A stretch of 64,000 nt of DNA, from positions 91,001 to 155,000 of the forward strand of contig JAXRKP010000982.1 of the NCBI GenBank assembly GCA_037039925.1, read 5' to 3'. Under the pieces are notes generated by a model, which did no database searches, was not told the DNA's origin, and worked only from the letters and a program-made list of their open reading frames with translations. This stretch comes from Doris montereyensis (taxonomy: Eukaryota > Mollusca > Gastropoda > Nudibranchia > Dorididae). The position numbers and the translations under genes were made by a program. Position 1 is the stretch's first letter. Every line of letters starts with the position of its first letter. Shown one piece after another: positions 1 through 10,240 of this stretch.

Positions 1-415
1 TCCATTTTGAGTTAGGGGTGTTTCTGTCAATGCTTTTTTTCTAGACTACATACTAGTAATACTACTACATAGAGACCGGGCAATCCTACTACATTTAATT
101 TGTACATACATGTATGTATTATTAAATACTACAATGGCCTTTTCACATACAGTAGGCCTACATTGTCTTGTCAGTGATTGTTTTTTGTCTTCTAATTGAT
201 TAGTCAAATAAGGATTATTTCCTTCATTGTCATACTAAAAAAGGGCATTTTCGCTATAACGCCATTCATTCCCTTTATAAAACCAAGTCACCACTGGCTG
301 GGTGGTATAACAAGGTTTGAGTGTATATTAGTATTAGGTATATGATGTTATTTTATGTTTTAGCAATATAGGTGAAATCTATCACAACTTTGTTTTTCAT
401 CACTTTATTTCACAG

Positions 416-510
416 ACATGATCCTCATTTATTTCAAGCTGAACAGGCATTGAGGGGTTTCTTGTTAAAGCTTAATGTCAGTGATGCTTTGCTGAAAGCA
501 CCGTTGAAAG
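416..510 (+). CDS. MAD2L2: MAD2L2 exon (HORMA core helix)
   Basis: Acceptor cacag at 411-415 and donor GT at 511. The exon starts with the last base of an Arg codon and ends one base into an Asp codon. It encodes the segment from 'HDPHLFQAEQ' to 'DALLKAPLK', which aligns with the 'LLSHVEQLLRAF' helix of vertebrate REV7. Confidence 0.9.
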
Positions 511-3500
511 GTAATAATTTTTTTTGGCATAGAATATTTAATTCTCAGTTGTCTATTTTGGCCCTTACAACTGTCTGACAATTTTGAAATTACATCCATT
601 TTCAAAGATTTTATATTTGAAATGCATGTCAATGCCAGTCATACCAGTTGTCTGTTTGTCAAAAATGACGAAGAAAATTCTTTACCCATGAACAAAACTT
701 AATATAACTAAAACGTAACCATTTAATTCTTGTTTAGTAACTCTGCACGGATAAAATGATATGAAAATTAAACCGATTTTAATTCTTTGACTTGTTTGTG
801 TTTTTAAAAAAATTGTTGCTTTCTTTTCCCACAGATCTCACATGGACAATACATATTCATACGCAGGAGTCAACTCTTGTAGCTGCTGAAGAGCAGTTTA
901 TTCAACAGGTGTGAGGTGTCATTTTACTGGGGGCTTTTTGGTTACAAATTGTTACAAATAAAAAAAATATTCAAGAGCTATCTGTATTTTCTAGTAAAGA
1001 ATATTAAGTTCGAAGTTAGCAAATTTCATTTGACAAGTTTTATAAGGGGATGGGGGTGGGGGTGTATTATGCAAGGCATCAGAACAATTTTCATAGTGCA
1101 GAAGGACCCAAAACTGCTTTCTTCTTGTTTCACCTTTTAAAATAAAACTTTGTGAGTGCATGGATCCCTTGTAAAGTAACTCGTTGTACACAGTAATTCT
1201 TGAAAATTGCATCTCAGACATAAAAGATTGGATATCCAATAACAAACTCCAATTAAATGAATCCAAAACAGAATGCCTGGTCATGTAAAGACCATCTGAA
1301 AAAGAATAAGTGAAAAGAATGTCATAATCAATGTAATTGACAATGAAATTATTCCAAAGGACACCGCCAAAAATTTGGGCGTAGTTTTTGATAAAAAATA
1401 TTAATGTCGAACTATATTAACTTATTATGTAGAACTCTCTATTTAGAATTGAGCATAATTAATTTGATTAGTAAGTATGTATCAAACAGAGTTGTAACCA
1501 CTCGTATTATATCATTGTTTTGTTCAAAAATGGACTACTGCAACACACTTCTTTTGGTCTCCTTCTGAAAGCCTGAAAGGTACAAAGAGTTCGAAATTTT
1601 GCTGCCAAAATTGTTTTCAAAAAGAACAAATGCGATCATGTCTCACCACTTCTCTAATCCCTCCACTGGTTTCCCGTGAAGCAAAGAGTTGAATATAAAA
1701 TTACCACCTTGGCATACACATGCCTCAATGATTCTGGACCTAAGTACCTAACTGAACTTTTTGTAAAAAGCCCCCATAAGAAATTTGCGCTCCTCTAATG
1801 ACACAATTTTAGAACTTCCAAGAATGTGTCTAAAATCCTATGATGAGTGAGCTTTTGAGTTCTCTGCCCCAAAAGTTTGGAATAGTCTGCCTCGGGAGAC
1901 CAAATCAAAGAATACCCTGAAACACCACCGTTTTTTTAATCCATACCCACCAAACTAATTGTACATGCATTGTTAATAAATAGCTTAAGTTGTATACATG
2001 TAATTATTTTTATTTCTGTACTTTACCCCTCTTGTAATTTTATTTAAATTATTTTATTTCTGTTTGCAGCACACAATTTTATAATTGTCTTGTATTGAAA
2101 TCAAATTTTATTTCATTGACATTCTTTATATTTTATCTGTTCTATGACATGTCACTGTAAAGCACTCAGAAGTTGATCTAGTGTTCATGATGAACGCTAT
2201 AGAAATGCATTTTAGTATTATTATTATTGTTATTATTATTATTATTATTATTATTAATTTGTACTTTTTAAATACCTATTTGTGACCTCATGACAGCCCA
2301 AAACAGCAATGATGTTAAAGTTTAAAGTTGATTGTTCAATATAGATCTAGGTAGAGGTAGGCCTACAGTGTAAACAGACATCAAGCACCATCTTTGGCAA
2401 ATGGAGGTCTAACTAACATATTTTATTATTTTTATCTTTTTGTGTTGGTTTGCAGTCATCACTCTGACCTAATTGTTCTCCATTTAAGGATTCTACGATG
2501 TACAGTAGAGCCCCGATATTCCGAGAAAGTCGCCTATCTGACAGACTAGAGTGGGAACCAAACTTTCCCCTCTATTTATGTATGAATAGACCGACAATTC
2601 AATGTTCCGACTCAGACATAGGATAAGAGGGAACAAAACTGATAATTTAATAGAAAAATCTGTTCAATAATCCAACATGACTGTTCGAAATCTTGGGCAG
2701 GTACAATAGGCGTACTGTTACCAATCAGTTAAACTATAACTATAAAGAATACCACACAAAGAGGAGATGTAAGGCTGAAAACCAGATGTAACACTGACAT
2801 GCAATATCGTTAACTTGTAGGCGTCATGTACCCATTGGAGGCTAGTGTCCATAACTGGGCAGACAATCAGTCTCGACAGTGAGACACCCGACATGAGCTT
2901 GATCATGAGACCAGACGCTTAGCAAACAAGGGGAGGTAAGAAACTCAGATTATTCCCCTTGCCTCACCGTCCGCTGCAGACCGGCACCGACCACTTTCAC
3001 ACCTTTCGATTCCAACAGTGTGAAACCTTGCAGTATTTTTGAACTCTGAGGTTTTCACTTAGTCCACAAGAGGCTGCTCTCTCCGACTTCAACTTTATCA
3101 CCCCATCCTACTCACATTTCAATTACAGAGTAAAAAACTAATATCAGAAGAAAGACATAGATCTATTGGTTTCTGTTATTATAGTAAGTTACGCGAGATG
3201 GCATGACTGAATGAAGTGAAAGTGCTAGATAGGGTTATGGGGGTCATAAGAATAACTGATCTGACAAACTCAATAATCTGACATTTCTGACGGAAAGGGA
3301 CAGTGTTGGATTATCGGTGCTCTACTGTACACTGTTTATGCCTCAATCATAATTCTTGCCATTTTATTCTTTTTGTTATTTTTTTTACAAATGGCAATTT
3401 GCGAATGTTGTGAAATAATTGACATACTGGTTTTGCTATTTGGTTCAAATGAGGAAACTATAGCATAGGGTTACTAGCAGTGGTATTGGTTTCAGATATT

Positions 3501-5259
3501 CAGCGAATGGTTAGAAACAAATTTAAAACATCTAGTGGAATATGGGTTCATTATGTCCTCTATCTCTTTTTATGATGTATTCATTTTGTTAATGATGACA
3601 GATAGGATAGTGACACAAGTGACAGATTGAGCTCAGGACACATTGACACTGACAGATACAAATTTCATAGCTAGCTGAAAAGAGCTCTAAGAAATCTTGA
3701 CCCATTGTCAGAGTGATTATTTTATGTGACATTTGAAGCTAAAATCTTTTTGACACCTCAAATGTTACCAGACCTCAGAAAAACACATTTTAGAAACAAA
3801 AATTGAAGGCAAAAGAAGAAGAGGAAGCCCAACTGGAAGGTGGGCTGAGGACTTAGAAGACTGGCTCTAAACAACAACGGAGGAGGCAAGTCGACTGATG
3901 GTAGATCATGAGCTTTTCGAAGGAAGACTCAGGAAGTGACGTCTGACCACGAATAAGCTACGCATGATAATGATTAAAAGACACAAAAAAGACAATTGTT
4001 GATTTAGAATTTGTTCTGTGAGTTTATTCAATCTTGTTTCTATAATATAGTTTACAAGTCATGACAAATAAAATCAAATCACATACAGCACCATTTGAAT
4101 TAATAGTAATTTCGTTTTCATTATCACTGGTTTAAGCAAGAACTTAATAATGGTGAAGATGGATAACACTTTGTTTTTAAATTATTCACAGGATTTTCCA
4201 TGGGCAGAGGCTGATGAAAAGGAGAAAACATTGAAGAATGCTAAACTTATTCCATTAAAGAATATGACTGCACATATATTTAATGTGAGTTCATGCATAA
4301 TTTTACTTGACTTCAATTAGCATTCATACACCATGCATTCTCTTTCTGTGTGCTGTCTTAACACTTCTCATCCCATTTTCGACGATTGTTGAATTTCCAT
4401 TATGTTATCTCCATGACTAATTTTGACGATGGTCGAAATTCAGCATGGTGAACTACTGAAAACTGTTATCGAAGGTCACTAAATTCATTGTAAGTGCTAG
4501 AGAACCGGCATTCATCGACCATCTAATTATTAATTTTACATCTGCTTCTGTTTCTGCTTTCGATATCTCTTTATCTCTATTACTGTTACACTTTGCACTC
4601 TATTTTTATAACGTTATTGATTTATATTTACACTTTCTACAACGTTTACACTTTGAAATGAAAATGAAAACTCTTAGCACCCAATGTTAAGAATCAGATT
4701 TGGAGGTGGAATATGCAATTGCAAGTGATTTGGACGAATATGGACCTGATGAAGGACACAAGGATCCTGAAAGTGATAGGAGTAGTAGTAGTGATGAATA
4801 ACAGCTGGACTGTGGTAGATTTAATGTTGTGACGGATGAAGGTGATGTTGACAAAGGTGGACGTGGTTGTAAAAGGAGGAGAGTTGATGAGAAAGGTAGG
4901 CACACACCCAAGCTAATCAGGACCCCTTATGCACTCTATCAACAGTTTAGAGAGCTAAGATCACTAAAAAACAGTTTAAGAATAAGAGAAAGGTATTGAA
5001 CTAATTTTAAAGAATTTATGCAACTAGAAACAGTTTTTCATTTAGTTCTTTCTTTTCATTTCTTTTTTTGTTGTCGAAAAGAGTGAAGAAAAAAAAATGT
5101 GCGTTTATCTGTCGACTAATATACTTTATTATGGCGACGTGTACTGTCAGGGCAAATTTTGTTTTCTTTATACGATTTTAAAAATCTTATATATATAAAT
5201 TTCTTTTTGCCTCTCTTTTTCAGATGCAGTTATATGTAGAGGAATCGGACACTTCTTGA
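416..5259 (+). CDS. MAD2L2: MAD2L2 / REV7 (mitotic spindle assembly checkpoint protein MAD2B), C-terminal part in four exons
   Basis: Four exons join as 416..510, 835..908, 4192..4284 and 5224..5259. All borders are GT/AG, the phases agree throughout, and the join encodes about 99 residues ending in TGA. The peptide matches the C-terminal half of REV7 as I know it: an 'ALRGFLLKL' helix, 'TWTIHIHTQE' strand, 'DFPWAEADE', 'LIPLKNMTAHIFN' and the terminal 'MQLYVEE'. REV7 is a HORMA-domain adaptor that wraps a C-terminal safety belt around partner peptides. It joins REV3L in DNA polymerase zeta (translesion synthesis) and is part of shieldin (double-strand break repair choice). The belt region is what is visible here. 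The first exon in the window begins in mid-codon after an AG acceptor, so the N-terminal half lies left of position 1. No frameshift is seen. The 3.3-kb intron holds a CR1-like fragment and a pogo-type element. Confidence 0.92.
835..908 (+). CDS. MAD2L2: MAD2L2 exon (beta-strand 'TWTIHIHTQE')
   Basis: Acceptor ttcccacag ends at 834 and donor GT begins at 909. The exon supplies two bases to finish the Asp codon, then 24 codons including 'TWTIHIHTQE' and 'EEQFIQQ'. It matches the 'FTVLVHTRE' strand of vertebrate REV7. Confidence 0.9.
1190..2257 (+). mobile_element. CR1/L2-like LINE, degenerate 3' end with ATT tail
   Basis: Broken frames recover the C-terminal part of a reverse transcriptase of the CR1/L2/Rex type. 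There are a 'KLQLNESKTECLV' thumb-like segment, 'AKNLGVVFD', 'SLHWFPVKQRVEYKI' and 'LTELF'. Several stops and frameshifts show that it is dead. It ends with a GC-rich partly self-complementary stretch (2195-2212), the usual 3' end of such LINEs, then an ATT-type microsatellite at about 2214-2257. It lies sense in a MAD2L2 intron. Confidence 0.75.
2503..3327. mobile_element. pogo/Tigger-type non-autonomous DNA transposon
   Basis: About 25-bp terminal inverted repeats: the left end CAGTAGAGCCCCGATATTCC matches the reverse complement of the right end (CAGTAGAGCACCGATAATCC). A TA dinucleotide flanks each side (2501-2502, 3328-3329). The CAGT...ACTG termini with TA duplication are typical of pogo/Tigger. 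The 825-bp interior has no transposase frame, so it must depend on a partner for movement. Confidence 0.8.
3785..3985 (+). mobile_element. 3' end fragment of a LINE reverse-transcriptase ORF
   Basis: Frames around 3800-3950 give 'KIEGKRRRGSPTGRWAEDLEDWL' in pieces, then 'EEASRLMVDHELFEGRLRK'. This is the basic 'GRPRxRWxDxI...A.DRxxWR' tail of RTE-type reverse transcriptases. It is short and contains stops. Confidence 0.6.
4192..4284 (+). CDS. MAD2L2: MAD2L2 exon (safety-belt segment)
   Basis: Acceptor AG at 4190-4191 and donor gtgagt at 4285. It holds exactly 31 codons in phase 0. It carries 'DFPWAEADE' and 'LIPLKNMTAHIFN', the most diagnostic REV7 motifs in the window. Confidence 0.93.
4360..5000 (+). 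other. acidic/basic degenerate coding-like stretch in the last MAD2L2 intron
   Basis: A frame from about 4690 reads acidic residues ('DLDEYGPDEG', 'DRSSSSDE'), then a stop, then 'GGRGCKRRRVDEKG'. An acidic run followed by a basic patch is like the start of piggyBac-type transposases, and resembles the better case at 25320-25640. No TTAA-flanked inverted ends could be matched with confidence, so the origin is open. Confidence 0.25.
5224..5259 (+). CDS. MAD2L2: MAD2L2 terminal coding exon
   Basis: After a pyrimidine-rich run and CAG at 5221-5223 there are 11 codons (MQLYVEESDTS) and TGA. REV7 proteins end the same way ('MQLYVEE' plus a short tail). Confidence 0.9.
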   Translation: MQLYVEESDTS

Positions 5260-5718
5260 CAAACATGTTTGAAATAGGAATTTAAGTTTTTAATTTGGAC
5301 AGCTGCTTCTGTGATAAAGTTTGTCGTCAAACATCAGTAAAGCTCTACTTCCTGCCATATAGTCATGTGGAAATGTTTACATTATTATATACTAATGTAC
5401 AAGACCAAATGTATTGTTTTAGTTTTTTTAGACAGTTATTCACGTTATTGCCTTCTTAAGGCAGATGGATGTTAATTCATTTTGTAGAGACATTTATCAA
5501 GTGATTCTGCTCTACTAACTACTAGTAGTAGTAAGTGAAGACTCAAACTGTCAGCATAATAAACGCAGTCAAAGAGAACATATTATATTATGTGGCTACT
5601 GGCATTCACCATTCTTTTTGAGCAGCTGATTTGGTGCCTTAGGAACAACATTTGATGTCTAGCCTACCTCTACACCATTTTATATTATACTTTACAGGGC
5701 TACCATAGCCCTTAAATA
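5260..5718. other. 3' UTR and intergenic sequence downstream of MAD2L2
   Basis: AT-rich, no supported frame. It contains the candidate poly(A) signal at 5558. Confidence 0.4.
5558..5563 (+). promoter_or_regulatory. candidate poly(A) signal of MAD2L2
   Basis: AATAAA about 300 bases after the MAD2L2 stop codon, at a normal distance for a 3' UTR. Nothing else supports it. Confidence 0.35.
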
Positions 5719-5945
5719 TGGTGCTAGTGGCCTAATGTAGCAATGGTTATGTTGCCGGCTTTGGCATCATGATGTCCTTAGTTCAACACATAGCACTCAC
5801 CCCACTCAACCCAGGTGCAAATGGGTACCAGCATCAGTTTGAAAGTGAAAATTGTGACAAACTAACTTCCTGTCATGGAGGTGATGATTTATCACCTGCT
5901 CTGCTTCATGTAGTTTGAAACTGAAAGTAAAGCAAATTTCCTTCA
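5719..5945 (+). mobile_element. tRNA-derived SINE (type A), forward
   Basis: The head carries an A-box-like TGGCCTAATG and a B-box-like AGTTCAAC. The body has the family core GGTGATGATTTATCACCTGC and the 3' end has the tail AAAGTAAAGCAAA. Related copies are at 5946-6180, 20093-20230, 42130-42425 and 51556-51835. The internal promoter is degenerate. Confidence 0.65.
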
Positions 5946-6180
5946 TTCATAGCCATTACAATACAACCTATAGAGCAGGAGCTTATCCCAGTTTCTATAC
6001 TGTGACTGTGAACCTGAGCAGGTCATAATAATCACCTCATGGACAGGACACTTCTCTGATGCAGGTTTTTACTCCCGAGCTAGTGCTTGTACCCATTTTC
6101 ACTTGGGAGGATTCAAATCCATGACTTCATGATCAAAAGTCCGATAGTCTGACCACTCAGCCACTGATGCCATTTGTTGG
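5946..6180 (-). mobile_element. tRNA-derived SINE (type A), reverse
   Basis: Read on the minus strand the head has A box TGGCTGAGTGG and B box GGATTTGAATCC, both good matches to RNA polymerase III internal promoters. The body shares the TAATAATCACCT core and the 'actcccgagctagtgcttgt' segment with the other copies. It abuts the forward copy tail to tail. Confidence 0.7.
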
Positions 6181-6715
6181 CCATAACTCTCTTAAGCAGC
6201 ATCAAAATCGAACGACACTAGTGATGACATTTCTTTTTGGTTTTTTTTTCACAGACTATCCTTACTCTCTGTTTGAATACAGAAAGTACTAAGTAGTAAA
6301 ATAAGTACATAATTATTAATTGTAAGACTTAGCAAGATAAAGCTCCATGACTGAATTCAATTGAAATTATGCTAGAATTTTCATGCATAAGTCTACTTCT
6401 TTTGGTCTAATTCTAATTCAGTCCTTTTGAAGGTTTAGTCTCTAGAAAAAGCTAATCTTAATCTTACACAGAAAAAGTGATTTATAGTACTAGTACTTAC
6501 TGGAGATGTCAAGGCAAATTATTCTTGAACTTCATGTAACTGTAAGGTTGATGATAACCCTACTTCTACTAGTATTAGTGATAATTAATCAATTAAAATA
6601 GTTAAATCTGATAAAGTCATGACAAGTTGTAAGTTAATGTTGATGGTTGCCAGGCGATGTATTGTTATTGTATATGTAATAGTAAGATATAGCTTATTTG
6701 TCTCCTAAGACTAAG

Positions 6716-6990
6716 AGAAGTTGTAGCAAAATGGTAGTTTTGTGAGTCTCGGGACGACACAAGTTCAAAACCCTTGACTGGTCCAGGTATTTTTACCGAC
6801 GTACTTTTAGGAATGGTAGGGCCTACTCACTCTGCTTTCCTTGCTCCTCTTAAGGTGTGAATGAGTATCTAGCTATAAGTAGAGAAAGATCTTGTCAGTC
6901 TGTAAGTACAAAGCACCTAACAGGCTGCTGCACTGTATGCTCCCCAGGGAGTTGAGGACTTTTGATGAAATGGCATGCTATGGGATAAAA
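6716..6990 (+). mobile_element. tRNA-derived SINE (type C)
   Basis: The start resembles a tRNA: TAGCAAAATGG as A box and AAGTTCAAAACCC as B box, about 30 bases apart. A roughly 200-bp unrelated body follows. I see no second copy of this body in the window. Confidence 0.45.
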
Positions 6991-7384
6991 TGATGTACAG
7001 TCCACGCGTCTGCACTTGTGAAGGGATACATACTATAAATTCATCTTTAGCTTGAAGTAAATGATGTCACTTGTGATAATCATTAGAATAAAAAGGATGT
7101 GCACCAAGAATAACTACATAATCATTCAAATGTCATGTAGCTCCAAAAATCTTTATAAGATGAGCTTGCATGGAACATTTACAAATCCTTTTATTTGTTA
7201 ATATTGTTCTTTATTAAGTATAAGTGTGCAAAATTAAACATAGTATAGGTAGAAAAATAGATGGATGGTGATATGGCCGTTCCTTACACTCACATCTCCA
7301 TCTATATTTTCTTTGAAGTTCTTGGCTCATTCAATGTTGAAACTAGAAAATGGGGAATGGAGAGACACCAGGTGTAATTTAATG

Positions 7385-7922
7385 AAACTACAGCCGTGTC
7401 TCAATAATCCGAATACCTCCGTTCCGAGCAATTTGTCCAGATTCTCGAAACATCCGGATTATCGAATCACCGATCAAAAGTACATATTTTGAATCAGCGA
7501 AAGCCCTCAGATTGTACAGTAATGAAGGCCTGGTCCATTTAACTGGGGGACAGAGCACAACGATACTGTTGATCATTGGCCATAACTCTCTCTCCCCTCT
7601 CTCCGGCCCTCAATATGTTTTTCTGAGAACTACACTACACATACGTCTATTACTACTATTGGGAAAGACACTTAACACACACACACTCTCTCTTTCTTTG
7701 TCTCTGACTTGTGCCTCAGGTCTCTCGCTTACACTAACACACAATTTACTCCACGCCAGAAGAAGAAGATGAAGAAGAAAAAGAAGAGAGAAGAGACAAT
7801 TGCTAAATGGTGTGATTGAATTGGTGATAGGAAAATCGAATCTGATGGACTGTTTGTGGATTGGTTAGACAATCTCGAACAGTTGAGTGTTCAGATTATC
7901 GAAGCATAAACTCTATATTGTG
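7385..7922. mobile_element. degenerate pogo/Tigger-like end sequence
   Basis: It begins TACAGCCGTGTCTCAATAATC and repeats 'ATCCGGATTATCG'-type words, with more near 7890 and 9060-9100 ('ttcagattatcgaa', 'attatcggttac'). These words are typical of Tigger-type terminal regions. The right end cannot be matched cleanly. A composite repeat (7923-9032) is inserted in it. Confidence 0.4.
7911..7922. repeat. 12-bp target-site duplication, left copy
   Basis: CTCTATATTGTG, identical to 9033-9044; it brackets the composite inverted repeat. Confidence 0.8.
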
Positions 7923-9032
7923 AATAATACGAAGGAGCCACAGTGGAGTGAAGTCAAAGGCGAAATATAACAATAAGTGACCACTCCACTAAAAAAGACA
8001 GAACAAATACCCTTCGTCAGACAACAAACGAGAAATATCTAGAATCTAGATCTAAGTACTACCTCAGGCATCACACAATGTGATGTCAGAAGAAAAACAG
8101 AAAGGAGAAAGAAAGAAAGAAAAAGACAGTGATGATAAGAAATGTGGTAGAGGGGGATGTGAAGAATGAGCAAGAATGGAAGGTTCAGATCTAGAATGAA
8201 ATAAAAATATGAAAATAAGTAAATAATAAAAGAAGAGTAGGAGAGAGATAGAGAGAGAGCGGAAAAAAAGGGAAGAAAAAGGTTAGGCATCTTTGCACAC
8301 ATTTTTTTACGTTCACCACTTACCAGAAGCAACTTTGCGCACAGTTTCTTACTATTACGGAATACACCTTATTTTATCACTAAGGAGAAAATGCTTAAGA
8401 CTTCGACTTCTTTGAAAGCATCAGCTAGTGTTCACTGGCATCTTTTGAAATTTCAGATAAATCGTTTACTCTGTTCCCTTATTGCATCAATACATTTGTA
8501 ATTTGTATACATTTCGCACCTTAAGTGTAAATTTTGCCTTGATTGATACTTCCTTTCATTCATTCTCTGTCATTTTTCTTTCTAGACCCAATGAGATATA
8601 GATCTACTTCTAGTCTTATAGTTATCCTCTTTTTTCGTTCTTGATTCCCATACTCACATCTCTCTCTCTCCCTTTCTTTCTTCCCTGCCTTTTTTTCTTC
8701 CTTTTTCTCTCTCTTTCTCTCTCCTTCTCTCTATCTCCTTCTCAACTTTTATTACTTACTTATTCATATTTTTATTTTATTCTAGATTTGAACCTTCCAT
8801 TCTCGCTCATTCTTCACATCCCCCTCTACATTTCTTATCATCACTGTCTTTTTCTTTCTTTCTTTCCTCCTTTCTGTTTTTCTTCTGACATCACATTGTG
8901 TGATGCCTGAGGTAGTACTTAACTCTAGATTCTAGATATTTCTCGTTTGTTGTCTAACGAAGGGTTATACCCAAACGTCAAGTGTTTGTTCTGTCTTTAT
9001 TAGTGGAGTTGTCACTTATTGTCATATTTCGT
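7923..9032. mobile_element. composite insertion of two inverted copies of a 0.3-0.7-kb dispersed repeat
   Basis: Two copies face opposite ways. A partial copy at about 7958-8285 is on the minus strand, and a nearly complete one at about 8382-9032 is on the plus strand. Both contain the same 3' terminal region: the 'tctagattctagatatttc' segment, GTTTGTTGTCT, 'ttgttctgtctttatta' and 'gtcacttattgtcatatttcg'. The block is bounded by a perfect 12-bp duplication, so it behaved as one insertion. No protein is encoded; the open frames here are pyrimidine-rich low complexity. Related copies: 24227-24898 (complete, minus) and 44758-45073 (5'-truncated, plus). Duplicated termini in inverse orientation recall Penelope-like elements, but no reverse transcriptase is present to prove this. 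Confidence 0.7.
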
Positions 9033-9044
9033 CTCTATATTGTG
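9033..9044. repeat. 12-bp target-site duplication, right copy
   Basis: Second CTCTATATTGTG, pairing with 7911-7922. Confidence 0.8.
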
Positions 9045-9609
9045 CTTGCTTGTTCTAAAATTAGGTGTTCGGATCAGGAATCCCAAATTATCGGTTACAA
9101 ATAAAGAAGAAAAATCCGTCTCAGCTCATCTGTTGATCTATCGAGACGTGACTGACTATACTGGTTCTTGGAAATTCAATTTGAAACAAGAATGGGTGTT
9201 TGACTTGTGTCTTTTCAAAATTTTTAAATTTACTGTCTGATGATGTTTTGTTTTACCTCTGCAATCAAAGTGTAATGATTTTGATTTTGTCAAAGTAAGC
9301 TCAGTAAACTCTACTGAAATGCAGCACAAAACATTCTATTAACTCTTCACTCATGTATGCAGCAGACAAAATATGAATTTGAAATCCGGTTATGTAAAAA
9401 TTGCAGCACAACACGTAGAATTTTTGATATCATGTATGTTGTTACTTTCAACGAAAACTACTGTTTCATTGTTTACATATTACATGGAACTAATTTAATT
9501 GATTTCTTTAATGTAAATTTGTTTGTTCAGAGCAGACAAAATATGATTGGCATCCTTCATGTCTACAAATTAAAATCCAGAGTTATGTAAAAATCTGGCC
9601 TTTTGTATA

Positions 9610-10239
<630 letters not shown>

Positions 10240-10240
<1 letters not shown>

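Noticed and set aside
991..1284. 97-aa minus-strand open frame
   Set aside because: It overlaps the MAD2L2 intron and the CR1-like fragment in antisense, with no splice or start support.
4687..4911. Minus-strand frames of 69-74 aa rich in Ser/Leu/Thr
   Set aside because: They are the antisense of an acidic and basic plus-strand coding-like stretch. No start context or similarity supports them.
8039..8910. Leu/Phe/Ser-rich open frames resembling membrane proteins
   Set aside because: They translate the CT-rich middle of the dispersed repeat and recur in every copy with different frames.
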